NCBI GenBank assembly: GCA_949130485.1
Contig: OX422184.1
Location: 18,895,824 to 18,959,823 of the forward strand
Reading direction: 5' to 3'
DNA from: Agelas oroides
Taxonomy: Eukaryota; Porifera; Demospongiae; Agelasida; Agelasidae
Length of the DNA stretch: 64,000 bases
Part shown: in pieces, positions 13,701 to 23,967 of the stretch
How the letters are laid out: each line of letters begins with the position of its first letter
How positions within the stretch are numbered: position 1 is the stretch's first letter
Made by a program: the position numbers and the translations under genes
Notes under the pieces: model-generated
Told to the model about the DNA's origin: nothing
The model's input: only the letters and a program-made list of their open reading frames with translations
Database searches by the model: none

Positions 13701-16700
13701 CACTTTCAAGTGACCGTTTTGCTAGATAATTAAGAGGAAGTAGAGCCGCATCAGTTACTTCCACTGGATATGCAACTTTTTGAGGACGAATCAATGATTC
13801 TTTCACCTCAACTGCATCATGACATGTGATGCCAAGGATAAGATTGATGATATTTGTCCAATTCTGAGCACATTTAATCTTACAATCACTCCGACAGCTT
13901 GCCAGAACGACTACTGACTCATTGTGTTTCCCTACTTCTACAACAGTTTTTACTGAATTTCCAGTCCACCGTAACCCCTGTTGCCATATAGTAACTCCCT
14001 TTCCTTCCTGTTCATCAAGGTTGAAGAGGAAATCAACCAACTGCTGCAGAAGAACATACAACAATTTTGATGCCAGTCTACTACCTCCAACACATTCAAG
14101 GTACCAGCCACACTTGATATTTCCATGTAGCTCCCACTTTTGGCCTGAACTGCCTGGCTTGTCTTTGCTAACATCATGCCATTGAGGGAAAAAGTAATAC
14201 TTGTCTTTCGTGTTAAGTTTCAAGCATTTGAAGTTCTCTTGTTTCACAATATGACAGAACTCCAAATGAATCAACAACTTTATAATCAATTCTGTGTCAC
14301 TCCCTTCATTTAATTTAATAAAGAGTTTACAGAGTTCTGAATGTGATACAATGCTAAAACGTCGTCTGTCGACTTCTGAATGTGAACTGAAATCTCGTCT
14401 GACTGGTTGAGCTGCCGAGCTCTTATTTGCAATTTCTGGTAAGCTCCCAATAACATCACAGAGCAACACTCTTCTAAAACTGTCAGTGACTATCCAACTT
14501 TCCCCATCTTTATCATCACTTTTCAAAAGCAGAACATGTCCTGTTTCATTCAGTTGAGAAGCAAGTTCAAATAGGGAAGATGGGTTGGAAGGCAACAATA
14601 CTCCTTCATTTTTGGTATCCTCTGCAAGTGATGCTACAGAAATGGCCTTGGTTTTATTTTTCATTAAGTATCCATGAAGAAATCTGCACCCTACATCTAC
14701 TTTTATATTCTTCAGTGAGCAGTGCTGTTTGAGTTGTTTAAACAGCTCTTCAATGTCACTAGACGTAGGATATCTGTTGTCCAAGGGAATAATTTGTTCA
14801 CTAAAGTCATAGTATTCACTGTGTGGAACTTTGATGAATTTTTTTTGTAGTTGATAATTCTCTTGACTCAGACTATCAACATGGCTTGCAATAATTATAA
14901 GCTGTGGTTGATTTGGTGTCTTGACTTTCATTGCTTCTGCTTCTGTCTTTACCTTTAAAGAATAGTGTGTGATGAAGTTCAACCATTTGGTGACAGCTTT
15001 TTCAATTTCTTCCTGTTTTTCAGTAATCTTCACCACTAGGAGAAACACTGGAGGTGAATATGGAAACACTGGAGGTGAATATGAAGTGGAATGAAATAGA
15101 ACAGTAGAATGACTTGTGTAGTGCTTGTCTTGACCTGCAAAGTCATATATGAGAATATTGCCAATTCTACTACTTGTACACATGTATGGAATAATGCCAG
15201 AGGTGCAAGACTCTGGCTTGGTAACTGTTCTCGTGCGTGGCTTAGAAATGAGCTTTGCAAATGTGGGAATGTCTTTGCTGCATAGGGCTCGGATTAATGT
15301 ACTTTTTCCAGCTCCTGAATTCCCAATCACAAATAGCTTCATAAACGGATTTGAAGTGTTCTTTGCCACTATATTTTGGTATTTGGACATCTCTTCTTTT
15401 ACTTCAGAAGTAGTGGCAAGTTGGATTGGTGTCATTCCGGCTGCATTTTTCACATCAAACTTTACCCTTCCACATGAAAGGAGAGCCTTTACAGTATGTA
15501 GATCTCCATTTTGACAGGCAAGATGAAGAGGTGTGTTTTCTTGTTTGTCTCTGGCGACAGGATCAGCTTGCATTTCTTCAGTTAGTGGCTGAATTAGACT
15601 GCTGTATCCTCTAACTGCAGCAATGTGTAATGGTGTCTCCCGTTTGTCATTTAGAACATTGCAGTCTGCCATTCCACATGAAAGGAAAGCCCTTACAACA
15701 TGTACATGTCCACGTATGCAAGCAAGATGAAGGGGTGTGTTATTTTCTTTGTCTCTGGCAGAAGGATCAGCTCGCATTTCTTCAACCAGTGGCTGAATTA
15801 GATTGTTGTTTCCCTTAGCAGCAGCAATGTGTAGTGGTGTCTTTCCTTCAGAATTAGTTAAATTCGTCACTCTCAGGTTGAACATTTTACTAAGTTGATA
15901 TATGACTTCTTTGATATTGCAGTAGCAAGCACTGTGTAGAATTGTATCACCATTCTTGTTTTTTAAAATTGTACAATTAAGTTTGGAAATAATTTGACAC
16001 AATTTTGTGACAACTTCACTTTCAACTGGAGCTGGAAGTTCCCGAAGGAGTATGTGTATTGCAGTATCACCATTTTTATTTCGGATGTCTAGGTAGCTAT
16101 CAGAGGTATCCAAATGCTTCCAAATTAGCTCAATACCAATTTCAGGAAAACATTGGACCAGGAGGTGAAGTGGTGTATCTTTGCTTTGATCCTGTAGGGT
16201 CAAACCTATGGTGTTTATGGTGGTTGTGAGGATTTCAACAACTTTCTTTTGATTTCTTACATGAAACAGAGCACATCTACTTTCACTGTGGCATAAAGCA
16301 TCTGGTTTTGATCCAGAGTCTGTGAAATCCCTTCTATGTTGGGACAGTATTATGTGGAACACAGTATCTTTGTTTTTGTTCTGAACATTGGGGTCAAATT
16401 TCTTGTGCTTTATCAATGGTATAAGAAGGCTAGAATCCCACCACTCTTCACTTTGAACCATAAGGTGCAGTGGAGTGTTGCCATCTACATAATCTGTAAT
16501 AGATGGGTTCATTAAGTTAAAATGTGAACTTTGTATTAGCAGGTGGAAAACTTCTTTGCGTTTTCTGATGGATACCTGTTTACTAAGGCAAAGAACATGT
16601 GTTACTGTTTTGCCTGTTTGATTTTGAACATTTGGGTCAAATTTTTCATGGTTCACTAAGAGTTTCAAGAGGTTTACATCATACCATTCTTCAACTTGGA

Positions 16701-17760
16701 GCATGAGATGTAGTGCAGTGTTGCCATGCATATTTGTGATGAAAGGATTATTCGAATGTCCCACTAACAGATTGAAAGCATTTTTTTGTCTGCTACTATC
16801 CTGAGAAGAGCCATGTTCAGGATTGCAGAGAACATGAAGTGATGTGTCTCCAGCTAGATTTTGAATATTTGGGTCAAATCTACTGTGCTTTACCAAAAGG
16901 TTCAGAAGATCAGTATCCCACCATGCTTTGTTATGAAGCATGATGTGTAGAGGAGTGTCGCCATGCTCATTTTTGATGAAAGGATTCACATCTGGATGTT
17001 TTATCAACTGTTGAAAAACCTTCTTATATCTCCACATGTTGAAAGACTTCTGTTCTCTAGAACAAAGCATGTGCAAGATGGTGTTTTTGCAATTATTTTG
17101 AATATTTGGTTGACATTTTTTAAGTACAAGAGCAACATTTTCCGCATTACACAGATCTTCATCCTGACATAACAAGTGCAACACTGTATTGCCATTTTTA
17201 TCCTGGATATTTGGGTCAACAGATGGCTGAGCAAGGAGTAGGTTAGCTATTGCAGTTCTGTCTCCAGATTTCCAGTAGACATTAGAATTAAACAAGTTGT
17301 GCACTGGAGTGCGCATATGAATATTTCTGAAATTCAGCTGTTGATCATTATCATTTCGAATGAGAAATTCCACAATTTTTACCTGAAGATGGTGGCAAGC
17401 TACATGTAATGGTATATCCCTTTCATTGTTTTGACAGAGTAGATCATATTTTTCATAATCAATGAGCCACTGCACCAGCTTCAGTTTGCCATTGTTACAA
17501 GCAACATGTAACACTGTATCCCCTGTTCTGCTGTCACAAATTGGTTTACAGTGGGTACATTCACTAAAGTGTTTTCCATGTAGGATGGCTCCAAGTATGC
17601 AACGTTGGTATTCACTGTAAGGCTGAGAAACAGCAAGCATCAATGGTGTCTCTTCCAACTGATGTTGATGATGGCACCTTTTGTCATTCACAAGTGTTGA
17701 TATGACAGATAAAGCATCATCTTTTGTGCTCCTTTTTTCTTCACTGACTTGAAATGCTGA
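10737..17760 (-). CDS. Ankyrin-Roc-COR-Ig-Ig-Death protein (DAPK/Roco-like multidomain gene)
   Basis: Minus-strand exons: 13302-17760, 12410-12691, 11722-11988, 10837-11121, and a possible terminal exon 10737-10795 (41-nt intron, then TGA). Every intron is phase 1 and every junction keeps frame. Exon 1 encodes about 20 ankyrin repeats (residues ~40-800 of a 1501-residue frame). A Roc GTPase follows: P-loop VIGNSGAGKST near 812, DFAGQ switch II near 875, a degenerate G4 (SHVD) near 959. A COR-like region reaches ~1480. Exons 2 and 3 each encode one Ig domain (YQWQRNG...GNFMCTV; YTWKQNG...GSYCCVV). Exon 4 encodes a death domain (HWRNLGSKL...VEGLQAAGMDEAV). Roco-death proteins such as DAPK1 are intracellular GTPase scaffolds in cell death and innate signalling. 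No kinase domain is seen. The 5' end is unresolved: the frame is open to about 17850 without ATG, and an acceptor GTGCAG lies just before 17760. Confidence 0.8.
15040..15080 (-). repeat. 18-bp tandem duplication inside the Roc GTPase coding region
   Basis: The unit CACTGGAGGTGAATATGG is repeated head to tail, in frame. It gives the peptide YSPPVFPYSPPVF between switch II (DFAGQ) and the next hydrophobic strand (LLVVKI). The six-residue insertion sits next to a core beta strand and may change the GTPase fold. It is read directly from the sequence. Confidence 0.8.
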
Positions 17761-17815
17761 CTGCACAGCATGTCTTTCTGGTAAACTAGAAGTTGTGAAA
17801 CTCCTTCTAGGTGAT

Positions 17816-18125
17816 GACCTCCATCTTAGTGTTACTGAATTGGCTCAAAAGTTAATGAGATTGGTTATGAGGAAGGATAAAGACAAAATGATCCATATGG
17901 ACTAAAAATAACCGACAAATCTAAAGCCACAGCATTACATCATGCTTGCAAAGGTGGCAACATAGACATACTTAAAGAGCTTTTTTTTAAGAAGTCACAG
18001 CATTGGGATATCAATTGCAGAACTGAAACAGGGGATACTCCATTACATATTGCTTGTGAAGAAGGTAATGCTGATATTGCTGCTTTTTTGTTAGAGAAAA
18101 AGAGCTGCAAAGTAAACCCTACAAG
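17816..18125 (+). pseudogene. Decayed ankyrin-repeat gene, 5' part
   Basis: From about 17889 the plus strand encodes two recognisable ankyrin repeats (ATALHHACKGGNIDILKEL, then GDTPLHIACEEGNADIAAFL). Stops lie just upstream, and a LINE interrupts the frame at about 18126. Ankyrin coding resumes at 20083 on the other side. The gene starts within about 100 bp of the Roco gene's 5' end and points the other way, so the two are divergent. Confidence 0.75.
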
Positions 18126-19968
18126 GGAGTTAGTTAGTTAGTTAAATTGATTTTATCCATAGGAATGGGTTACACAGGAGGTCATGGACCTATCTAGTGT
18201 GCTTCCCTAAAAGAAAAAGACTTACGTGTACAAAATAACAGAGATATTAGCTAGTAGAACATATGATTGACACAAATTCACGATATAAAGACTATGGCAA
18301 CACAAAAGGAGGAAGACACTGCTTCAACTTATATTTAATATACCAAACCATTGCAACCAAGGCCACTGAATCTCTTGGTAATATCTTCAGGAGATTCAGA
18401 ATTCTAGTGGCCTTGGTTGCAATGGTTTGGCAATGGTTATTCCACTTTAACTTTGTGTCTATTAGCACTCCCAAGTATCTGAATGAGTCCACCCACTCCA
18501 GGTTTGTGCGATTTAAACAGTATTCAAATCTGATTGTTGTCCTTCTGTTTGTTATTTCCATCACTTTGCATGTCTCTACATTCAGTGCCAACTGCCAAGT
18601 CTTTGTCCAATTTAAGATCTTCTCCAAGTCCCTCTGCAGTTTTTCTGCATCTCTTCTATGAGACACTTCTCTATAAATGACACAGTCATCTGCAAAGAGT
18701 CCTTCGTCCATAATGTCATTGATATATATGATGAACAGCGGAGGTCCCAGTACAGATCCTTGTGGCACACCTGATGTCACTGGAATCCATGAGGAAAAAC
18801 AGCCATTCACTACAACTCGTTGCATTCTTCTGGTTAGGAATGATTCAATCCACTTTAAAACTTGGCCTCTAACTCCAATGTGATTCAGTTTGATCAGCAA
18901 CCTCTGGTGTGGGACACTGTCAAATGCCTTGGCAAAGTCTAAGAATATAGCATGGGTCGATTTTGCTCTGTCAAGTGTGGCAGCCCACTGATGAATTGTC
19001 TCCAGAAGTTGGGTGAGGCACGAATGTCTTGGTCTGAATCCATGTTGTACTGTGCTCAGTTTACTGTGTTCATCGAGCTTCTTTGCAATGATTCTCACCA
19101 TGATCTTCACAACTAGTGAGGTTAGGCTAACAGGTCAATAATTCCTAGGTTGGTGACAGTTCCCCTTCTTATAAATTGGAGTAACATTTGCTGCTTTCCA
19201 GTCACTTGGAAGAGATCCTGTTGCCAGAGACTTGGTGAATAATTTTGCTAGTGGCTTGGTAATGAAAGAAGCAGCTTCCTTCAGCAGTCTACCTGGTAGA
19301 CCATCTGGTCCGCATGCCTTCTTGACATCAAGCTTCCACAGTTCCTCATACACCTCCTGCTCTGACAGAGCACAGACATCAAAGGACTGTGGACATGGTT
19401 CTCCTGGTAGTTTTGCTTTAATCTCTTGTAAATTACTAGTGTCTTCTCTCGTGAACACTGATTGGAAATACCTGTTTAGAACCTCTGCCTTTCCAGTATC
19501 AGTAGTATGGACCTCATTGCCATGATAGAGTTGAGGTATTCCACTGTCATTTTTCCTGATCTTTTTCAACCAGCTCCAGAAGGGTTTGGGGTTTGAAGAG
19601 TTTTGTAAGTTTGCTGCTATCTCTTCGATATGAGCTTGGTGATCACGTCGTGTTAACTGCCGCACAGAGTTACTGGCAGCTCTGTACCTCGCATAATCCT
19701 GGTCTCTACCTGACCTTTTTGCCTTCCTGTAGAGCCTACTTTTTTTCCTGATGGCTTTGATAGTCTCCTTGTTTAACCAGCATTTAGATTTCTGTGGTTT
19801 CCACATTACCCTGGGGATGCACTCCATTACTACTGCATTGAATGTGTCCTTCCATTTCTGCCAGTTTTCTTCAATGCCATCATCCATCTGTGTACACTCC
19901 CAGGGAATATTGGCCATGTAGTCTCTAAAAGCATCAAAATCAGCTTTCTTGTAGTTGTATACAAATCT
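18126..19968 (-). mobile_element. LINE retrotransposon (CR1/L2/Jockey-like), 5'-truncated, with one in-frame stop
   Basis: The minus strand encodes an endonuclease-RT linker (RFVYNYKKADFDAFRDYM), then reverse transcriptase: ACGPDGLPGRLLKE, ANVTPIYKKG, HGFRPRHSC, FLDFAKAFDSVPHQRL, SGVPQGSVLGP, LFADDCVIY (FADD catalytic box) and SFRYLGVLID. The TGA at 19135-19137 stands where the family has Arg in the 'NYRPVSL' motif, as one C-to-T change would produce. The 3' end (low coordinates) carries a (TTAG)n-type tail. The element lies inside the ankyrin pseudogene and is inactive. Confidence 0.9.
18343..18430. repeat. Perfect 25-bp inverted repeat within the LINE RT end
   Basis: The arms CCAAACCATTGCAACCAAGG...(18343-18367) and their exact complement (18406-18430) enclose 38 bp. 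The loop itself holds a nested TGAATCTC/GAGATTCA pair. The plus-strand frame spells YQTIATKAT and the minus strand CQTIATKAT. The RT C-terminal sequence therefore occurs in both orientations, which points to a local inversion/duplication of the element's end. Confidence 0.85.
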
Positions 19969-19969
19969 T

Positions 19970-20082
19970 CTTGAACTACCCCAAACTCATGTGAAATTAC
20001 CCTATAGTCCTTGTTCCCTCCATCGCACAGTGGTTGGAGAAGGTTTGGTAGGGTTGAACCACCCTGAACTCATGTTAAATTC
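19970..20082. repeat. Solo copies of the CATGAGTTTGGGG repeat family
   Basis: Reverse-complement units of the family that forms the array at 23365-23780 (CCAAACTCATG, CCCTACCAAACC-type strings). They lie between the truncated 5' end of the LINE and the resumption of ankyrin coding. A further partial unit follows the ankyrin pseudogene at about 21570. Confidence 0.65.
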
Positions 20083-21570
20083 CTCTTATGCATGCTACAA
20101 TGGATCACTGAAAGCTGCTGAAACACTAATAAGATGCAACATAAACACTACAAATAGAGAAGGTAACACCCCACTTCATATTGCTTATGTGGGTGGTGCA
20201 ATAACCAAGTTTTCTGACCCATTCTTGAAGTTTTTATCTAGCAAGCAAGGATTTGACAGAGATAGTTCAGAGTTTTGCCTATAGCAAAGCTTCTCCTAAA
20301 ACAACCTGAATGCGATTCAAACTGTCAAAATAGAAAAGGTGCTACCCCACTACATATTGTGTGTGCAGGAGGTCAGCTGGAGATCTTCAAATTGCTTATT
20401 GAAAGAAGTGGCTGTGATGTCAATTGCAGAGATAGACATGATAATTCTCCACTACACTTGGCCTGTCATGTAGGTCATTGAAGTTGTCCAGATACTTTTG
20501 AAGAAAGATAACTGCATCTTAAGTTGTTCAAATGAAAATGGTGATACTCCTCTTCATATGACTTGCAAAACCAAACAAGACAACTCAGAAATAGTCAGAC
20601 TGCTTATTGACAAAGGCTGTGATCCAAACTGTAAAAATAAGGAAAAATTAACACCCTTACAGTGTGCATTCAACATGGGAAATACAAAAGTGTATGCAGT
20701 TCTTCATGAAGGAAAAGAAAAGAACCCTACTAGTTTACTTTTGCATCGTGCTTGCAAAGATGGCAGACTTGAAACAGTTAAGCAGCTTCTAAGCAGAGTT
20801 AACTGTGACCCTAACTGCACAGATGAAGATGGAGACACTGCTCTCCATATTGCTTGTCACTGAAACAATTCAGACTTAGCTGAGCTTTTGTTAAAATCTC
20901 CCAAGTGTGATCCTAATATCAAAATACCAAAAGAATGGCCCCAATTCATATAGCCAGTAGAGGGTAACACTGACATCATCAAGTTGCTTCTTTGCAAGAA
21001 AGGAATTCAATGTAACATGAAAGCTGGTAATGGTTGCACAGCCTTACATGCTGCTTGCTTCTTTTGCCATCTTGAAGTTGTTAAACTCCTGCTAGATCAT
21101 GATGAATGTGATGTTAATTGTAGGGATGAAGAAGGTGCTACACCCCTTCATTATGCATTCTTGAGGCCTGCTGGTCATTCTCATGTAGACTTACCACCGG
21201 ACACAGTTTGCATAGAAAAACTATTAAAGAACTACTCTCTGATCCTAAGACTGTGATGTTAATTGTCAGGATAAAGAAAATGCTACACCTCTTCATTATG
21301 TATCCTCAGGTGAATATTGCCTTGGTGGACAGGTTGAAACTGCTAAACTCCTTTTAGAGAGGAATGTTTGTAATCCAAATTGCAAAACTATAAATGCCTT
21401 CACATTGCTTACTATAGTGATGAAGATGTAACACAAATTATTGATATGCTGCTTCAAAATTCCTGCGATCCTAATATTCAAGACAACAACGATATGATAC
21501 CACTGCACATAGCTTGTGCAAGAGGTTTCACAGATACAATATCACAGCTAATATTTGCTGTTCATGAAAC
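20083..21570 (+). pseudogene. Decayed ankyrin-repeat gene, 3' part
   Basis: At least ten ankyrin repeats are readable on the plus strand, among them GNTPLHIA, GATPLHIVCAGGQLEIFKLL, DNSPLHLACHVGH, GDTPLHMTCKTK, GDTALHIACH, GCTALHAACFFCHLEVVKLLL and DMIPLHIACARG. Many contain a CDVNC or CDPNC loop. Stops or shifts near 20282, 20479, 20861, 20950, 21254 and 21415 break the frame with no splice sites to rescue it. With 17816-18125 this is one dead ankyrin gene split by the LINE. The repeats resemble both the adjacent Roco protein and the minus-strand fragment at 25610-25841. Confidence 0.85.
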
Positions 21571-21615
21571 CTCTTCTAACTACTACATTACAGAAGGAAC
21601 ACGGATTATAATGTG

Positions 21616-22296
21616 AACAAGTCACAAAAAAGTTTGCCAAACGCAAACAAGCACATGTAGGGATGAAATCCTCAAAAACCAACCAAACAAGACGGGAACG
21701 ACACCACAATACTTTTACACCATCCCTACATCTTGTGCCATTTTGCCAAAACTGTGTGTTTGTATTTGTTTTTTAGTTGTGTGTAGAAGAGGGTTGTCTT
21801 GTAGATGGAAGGGTGTGGCGTGGGTGTGTTGTGCATAGTGAGTATGTTGTGTTGTTGGTGGTTGCTACTGAGTGTAGCAGGTATGGTCCAAGTTGTGTGT
21901 AGGTGTGGAGTGAGTGAGGAGTGGTGAGTGTGTGTGGTATGTTGGAATGTGCATTATGTTGTTAAGTTTTATGCCTGTTTAGCATGATAGATATGGGTTG
22001 TCTTGTATACAGGTGGCTGTGAAGTGAGTAGTGGTAATTTTGTAATGCTTTGTGAAGGATGGGTTATTTTGTGAGATAGTTGAATGGAGTGAAGTACTAT
22101 GTTTGTTTGTGGTTGGTGTGGGCTAATAATTACAAATGTAGAGGGTTTTGTGTTGTGTACAGGTGGCAAAATGGCACAAGATGTAGGGATGGTGTAAAAG
22201 TATTGTGGTGTCGTTCCCGTCTTGTTTGGTTGGTTTTTGAGGATTTCATCCCTACATGTGCTTGTTTGCGTTTGGCAAACTTTTTTGTGACTTGTT
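21616..22296. mobile_element. Foldback/MITE-like element with ~130-bp terminal inverted repeats
   Basis: The left arm, about 21618-21748, starts ACAAGTCACAAAAAAG. It is repeated almost perfectly, in reverse complement, at about 22164-22295. The arms contain TTTGCCAAACGCAAACAAGC and GACGGGAACGACACCAC. The ~415-bp interior is strongly GT-biased on the plus strand and codes nothing. Arm identity implies recent mobility or gene conversion. Confidence 0.85.
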
Positions 22297-22481
22297 TCTG
22301 TTGTTTTTTTGTTGTTGTTGTGTAACCACACCCCAAGTGAAATGACTTGTTATGTAGTTTATTGTTGATGTTGATGGATTTCTGGAGGATGTTAGCTGTT
22401 TGCACTTATCCACTTGACAATGGAATCATGGGTGTAACTGTTGTCTAATTGGGTATGTGCATGTGTGTGTGAGTGGTTGTT

Positions 22482-22748
22482 CTAAGGCACTGTGGTCTCG
22501 GGGTCCTCCCAATAACGGGTATGGGAGGACGCCCTCTTGGTCTCGGGGTCCTCCCAATAAATGGTATGGGAAGATGCCCTTTTCTTTTCAGGGTTCTTCC
22601 AATAACTAGTAAGAGAGTACGCCCGGGAAGATGCCCTTTGTTTTTCCGGGTTCTTCCAGTACTTGTTACGGGACGCTTGCCTTTTGCTTTCTTTGTTTCG
22701 CAGATAGTTCTGCTTATCCCGCGCCCGTTTCTTGTGGACGTTACGCAT
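22482..22748 (-). other. 88-residue ORF with tandem YW(K/E)(N/D)PE repeats
   Basis: The ATG at 22748 opens a basic, helical-looking frame. After about 28 residues it runs through four units of the type YWKNPEKKRASSHT (45-bp period, first unit longer), ending PETTVP. Similar YxxxPEKKRA arrays occur at the N-terminus of invertebrate transposon-associated proteins (family memory, uncertain). No promoter, partner exon or domain is seen. It may be a fragment of a mobile-element gene. Confidence 0.4.
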
Positions 22749-22749
22749 A

Positions 22750-23360
22750 CTGCGTTCCTTGTCAAATCCAGCACAAGTACGTCAACTGCTGTATGAAAGT
22801 AGCAACATATGCAATCGTTTGGGAATCAATCGATCGTCAAGTTCTCTACGGAAGTAGAATAACCGCAGCTGCATGCCAACTTCACGTGCTGTAGCTGTTG
22901 AACTTCTGTTGACGTAATCGCTATGAATATTCTATTCTAACAAAATGGCGTATAGCAGCAAGCATAAGCGTGGGGTTACCTGAGAATTGCCGATTAATTC
23001 GACTTCTTTCTTTGAGAACGATGAGTGGTGGGTACAATACCCAGTAATTTATGCTGATCTTTCGCGTTTGAATCGTTGTAATAGCTTCAGCCGTTGTCGT
23101 GCTATCGTGGTGAGCAAAAGAAGAAGTCAGAAGATAGACGATTTGCCTTTTTTAGCGACTTGATGTCAGGTATACTTAGCGATGCTTTCCAGCAAATTTA
23201 ACTATCCTGTTGCCCATGGAAGCACTCGATAATGTCTGATATGGCTCATGGAGGCCGTTGACTTATCTAACGCGGACATTTCGAGCGTGTCATTTGTGCA
23301 CTTTGAATGTGGCCGCCATTTTTTTTCGGGGTCATCCCTACATATGGCGTACTACCGTAC
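22750..23360. other. Gene-free interval
   Basis: Moderately GC-richer DNA with CpG-containing stretches between the tandem-repeat ORF and the CATGAGTT array. It could be 5' flank of the 22482-22748 ORF. I see no exon, repeat or RNA gene in it. Confidence 0.5.
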
Positions 23361-23364
23361 GCCA

Positions 23365-23780
23365 TGATAAACATGAGTTGGAGTAGTTCAATGCTTCCGA
23401 ACCTGATAGAACCATTGTACGACATAGGTTCCCAGTTCTGTTGTGGAGTGTACCATGAGTTTGGGGTGGTTCAACCCTACCAAACCTCTTCAAACTACTG
23501 CACCACAGAAGGAACATGGACTATAACGAGAATAAACATAAGTTCAGGGTAGTTCAATGCTTTTGAACCTGATCAAACATAAGGTTGGCATAGTTCAATG
23601 CTTTCAAACCTTATCGAACCACTGTTTCACATAGGGAACTAGGTGTGTTGGGAAGTTTAACATGAGTTCGGGATGGTTCAAAATTACCGAACCTCTTTGC
23701 ACTACTGCACCACAACAGAAGGAAAAATGGACAATATGGAGAGTAAACATGAGTTTGGGATGGTTCAAACCTACCTTTCC
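23365..23780. repeat. Degenerate ~83-bp tandem array (ACATGAGTTTGGGGTGGTTC family)
   Basis: Five to six diverged units each begin AACATGAGTT or a close variant, contain GGTTCAA, then CCGAACCT or CCAAACCT, and end near a GAACTA/GGAACATGGA string. Single units occur at about 19970-20082 (reverse) and 21570-21612. The array lies downstream of the kinase-like gene. Confidence 0.75.
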
Positions 23781-23967
23781 TTTCTATAGACCATTCTACT
23801 GCCCATTCTAGTGCCACTCTACTGTCCAAGGAATCATCACCCCTTCCAGGAGTATCAAGTTGCACTTTTATTAGTAACCTCTGACCTCCCATGCCATGCA
23901 TGTAGCCAGGCAGAGAACAAACACATGCATACAGTCAAGTATGGCATAGAACAATAATAACACAACA

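Noticed and set aside
13394-15818. Plus-strand frames over the Roco gene
   Set aside because: Shadows of the minus-strand 4.5-kb coding exon; the ankyrin/GTPase frame explains the openness.
22080-22405. Frames in the foldback element, both strands
   Set aside because: Low-complexity GT/AC-rich sequence inside a non-coding MITE-like unit.
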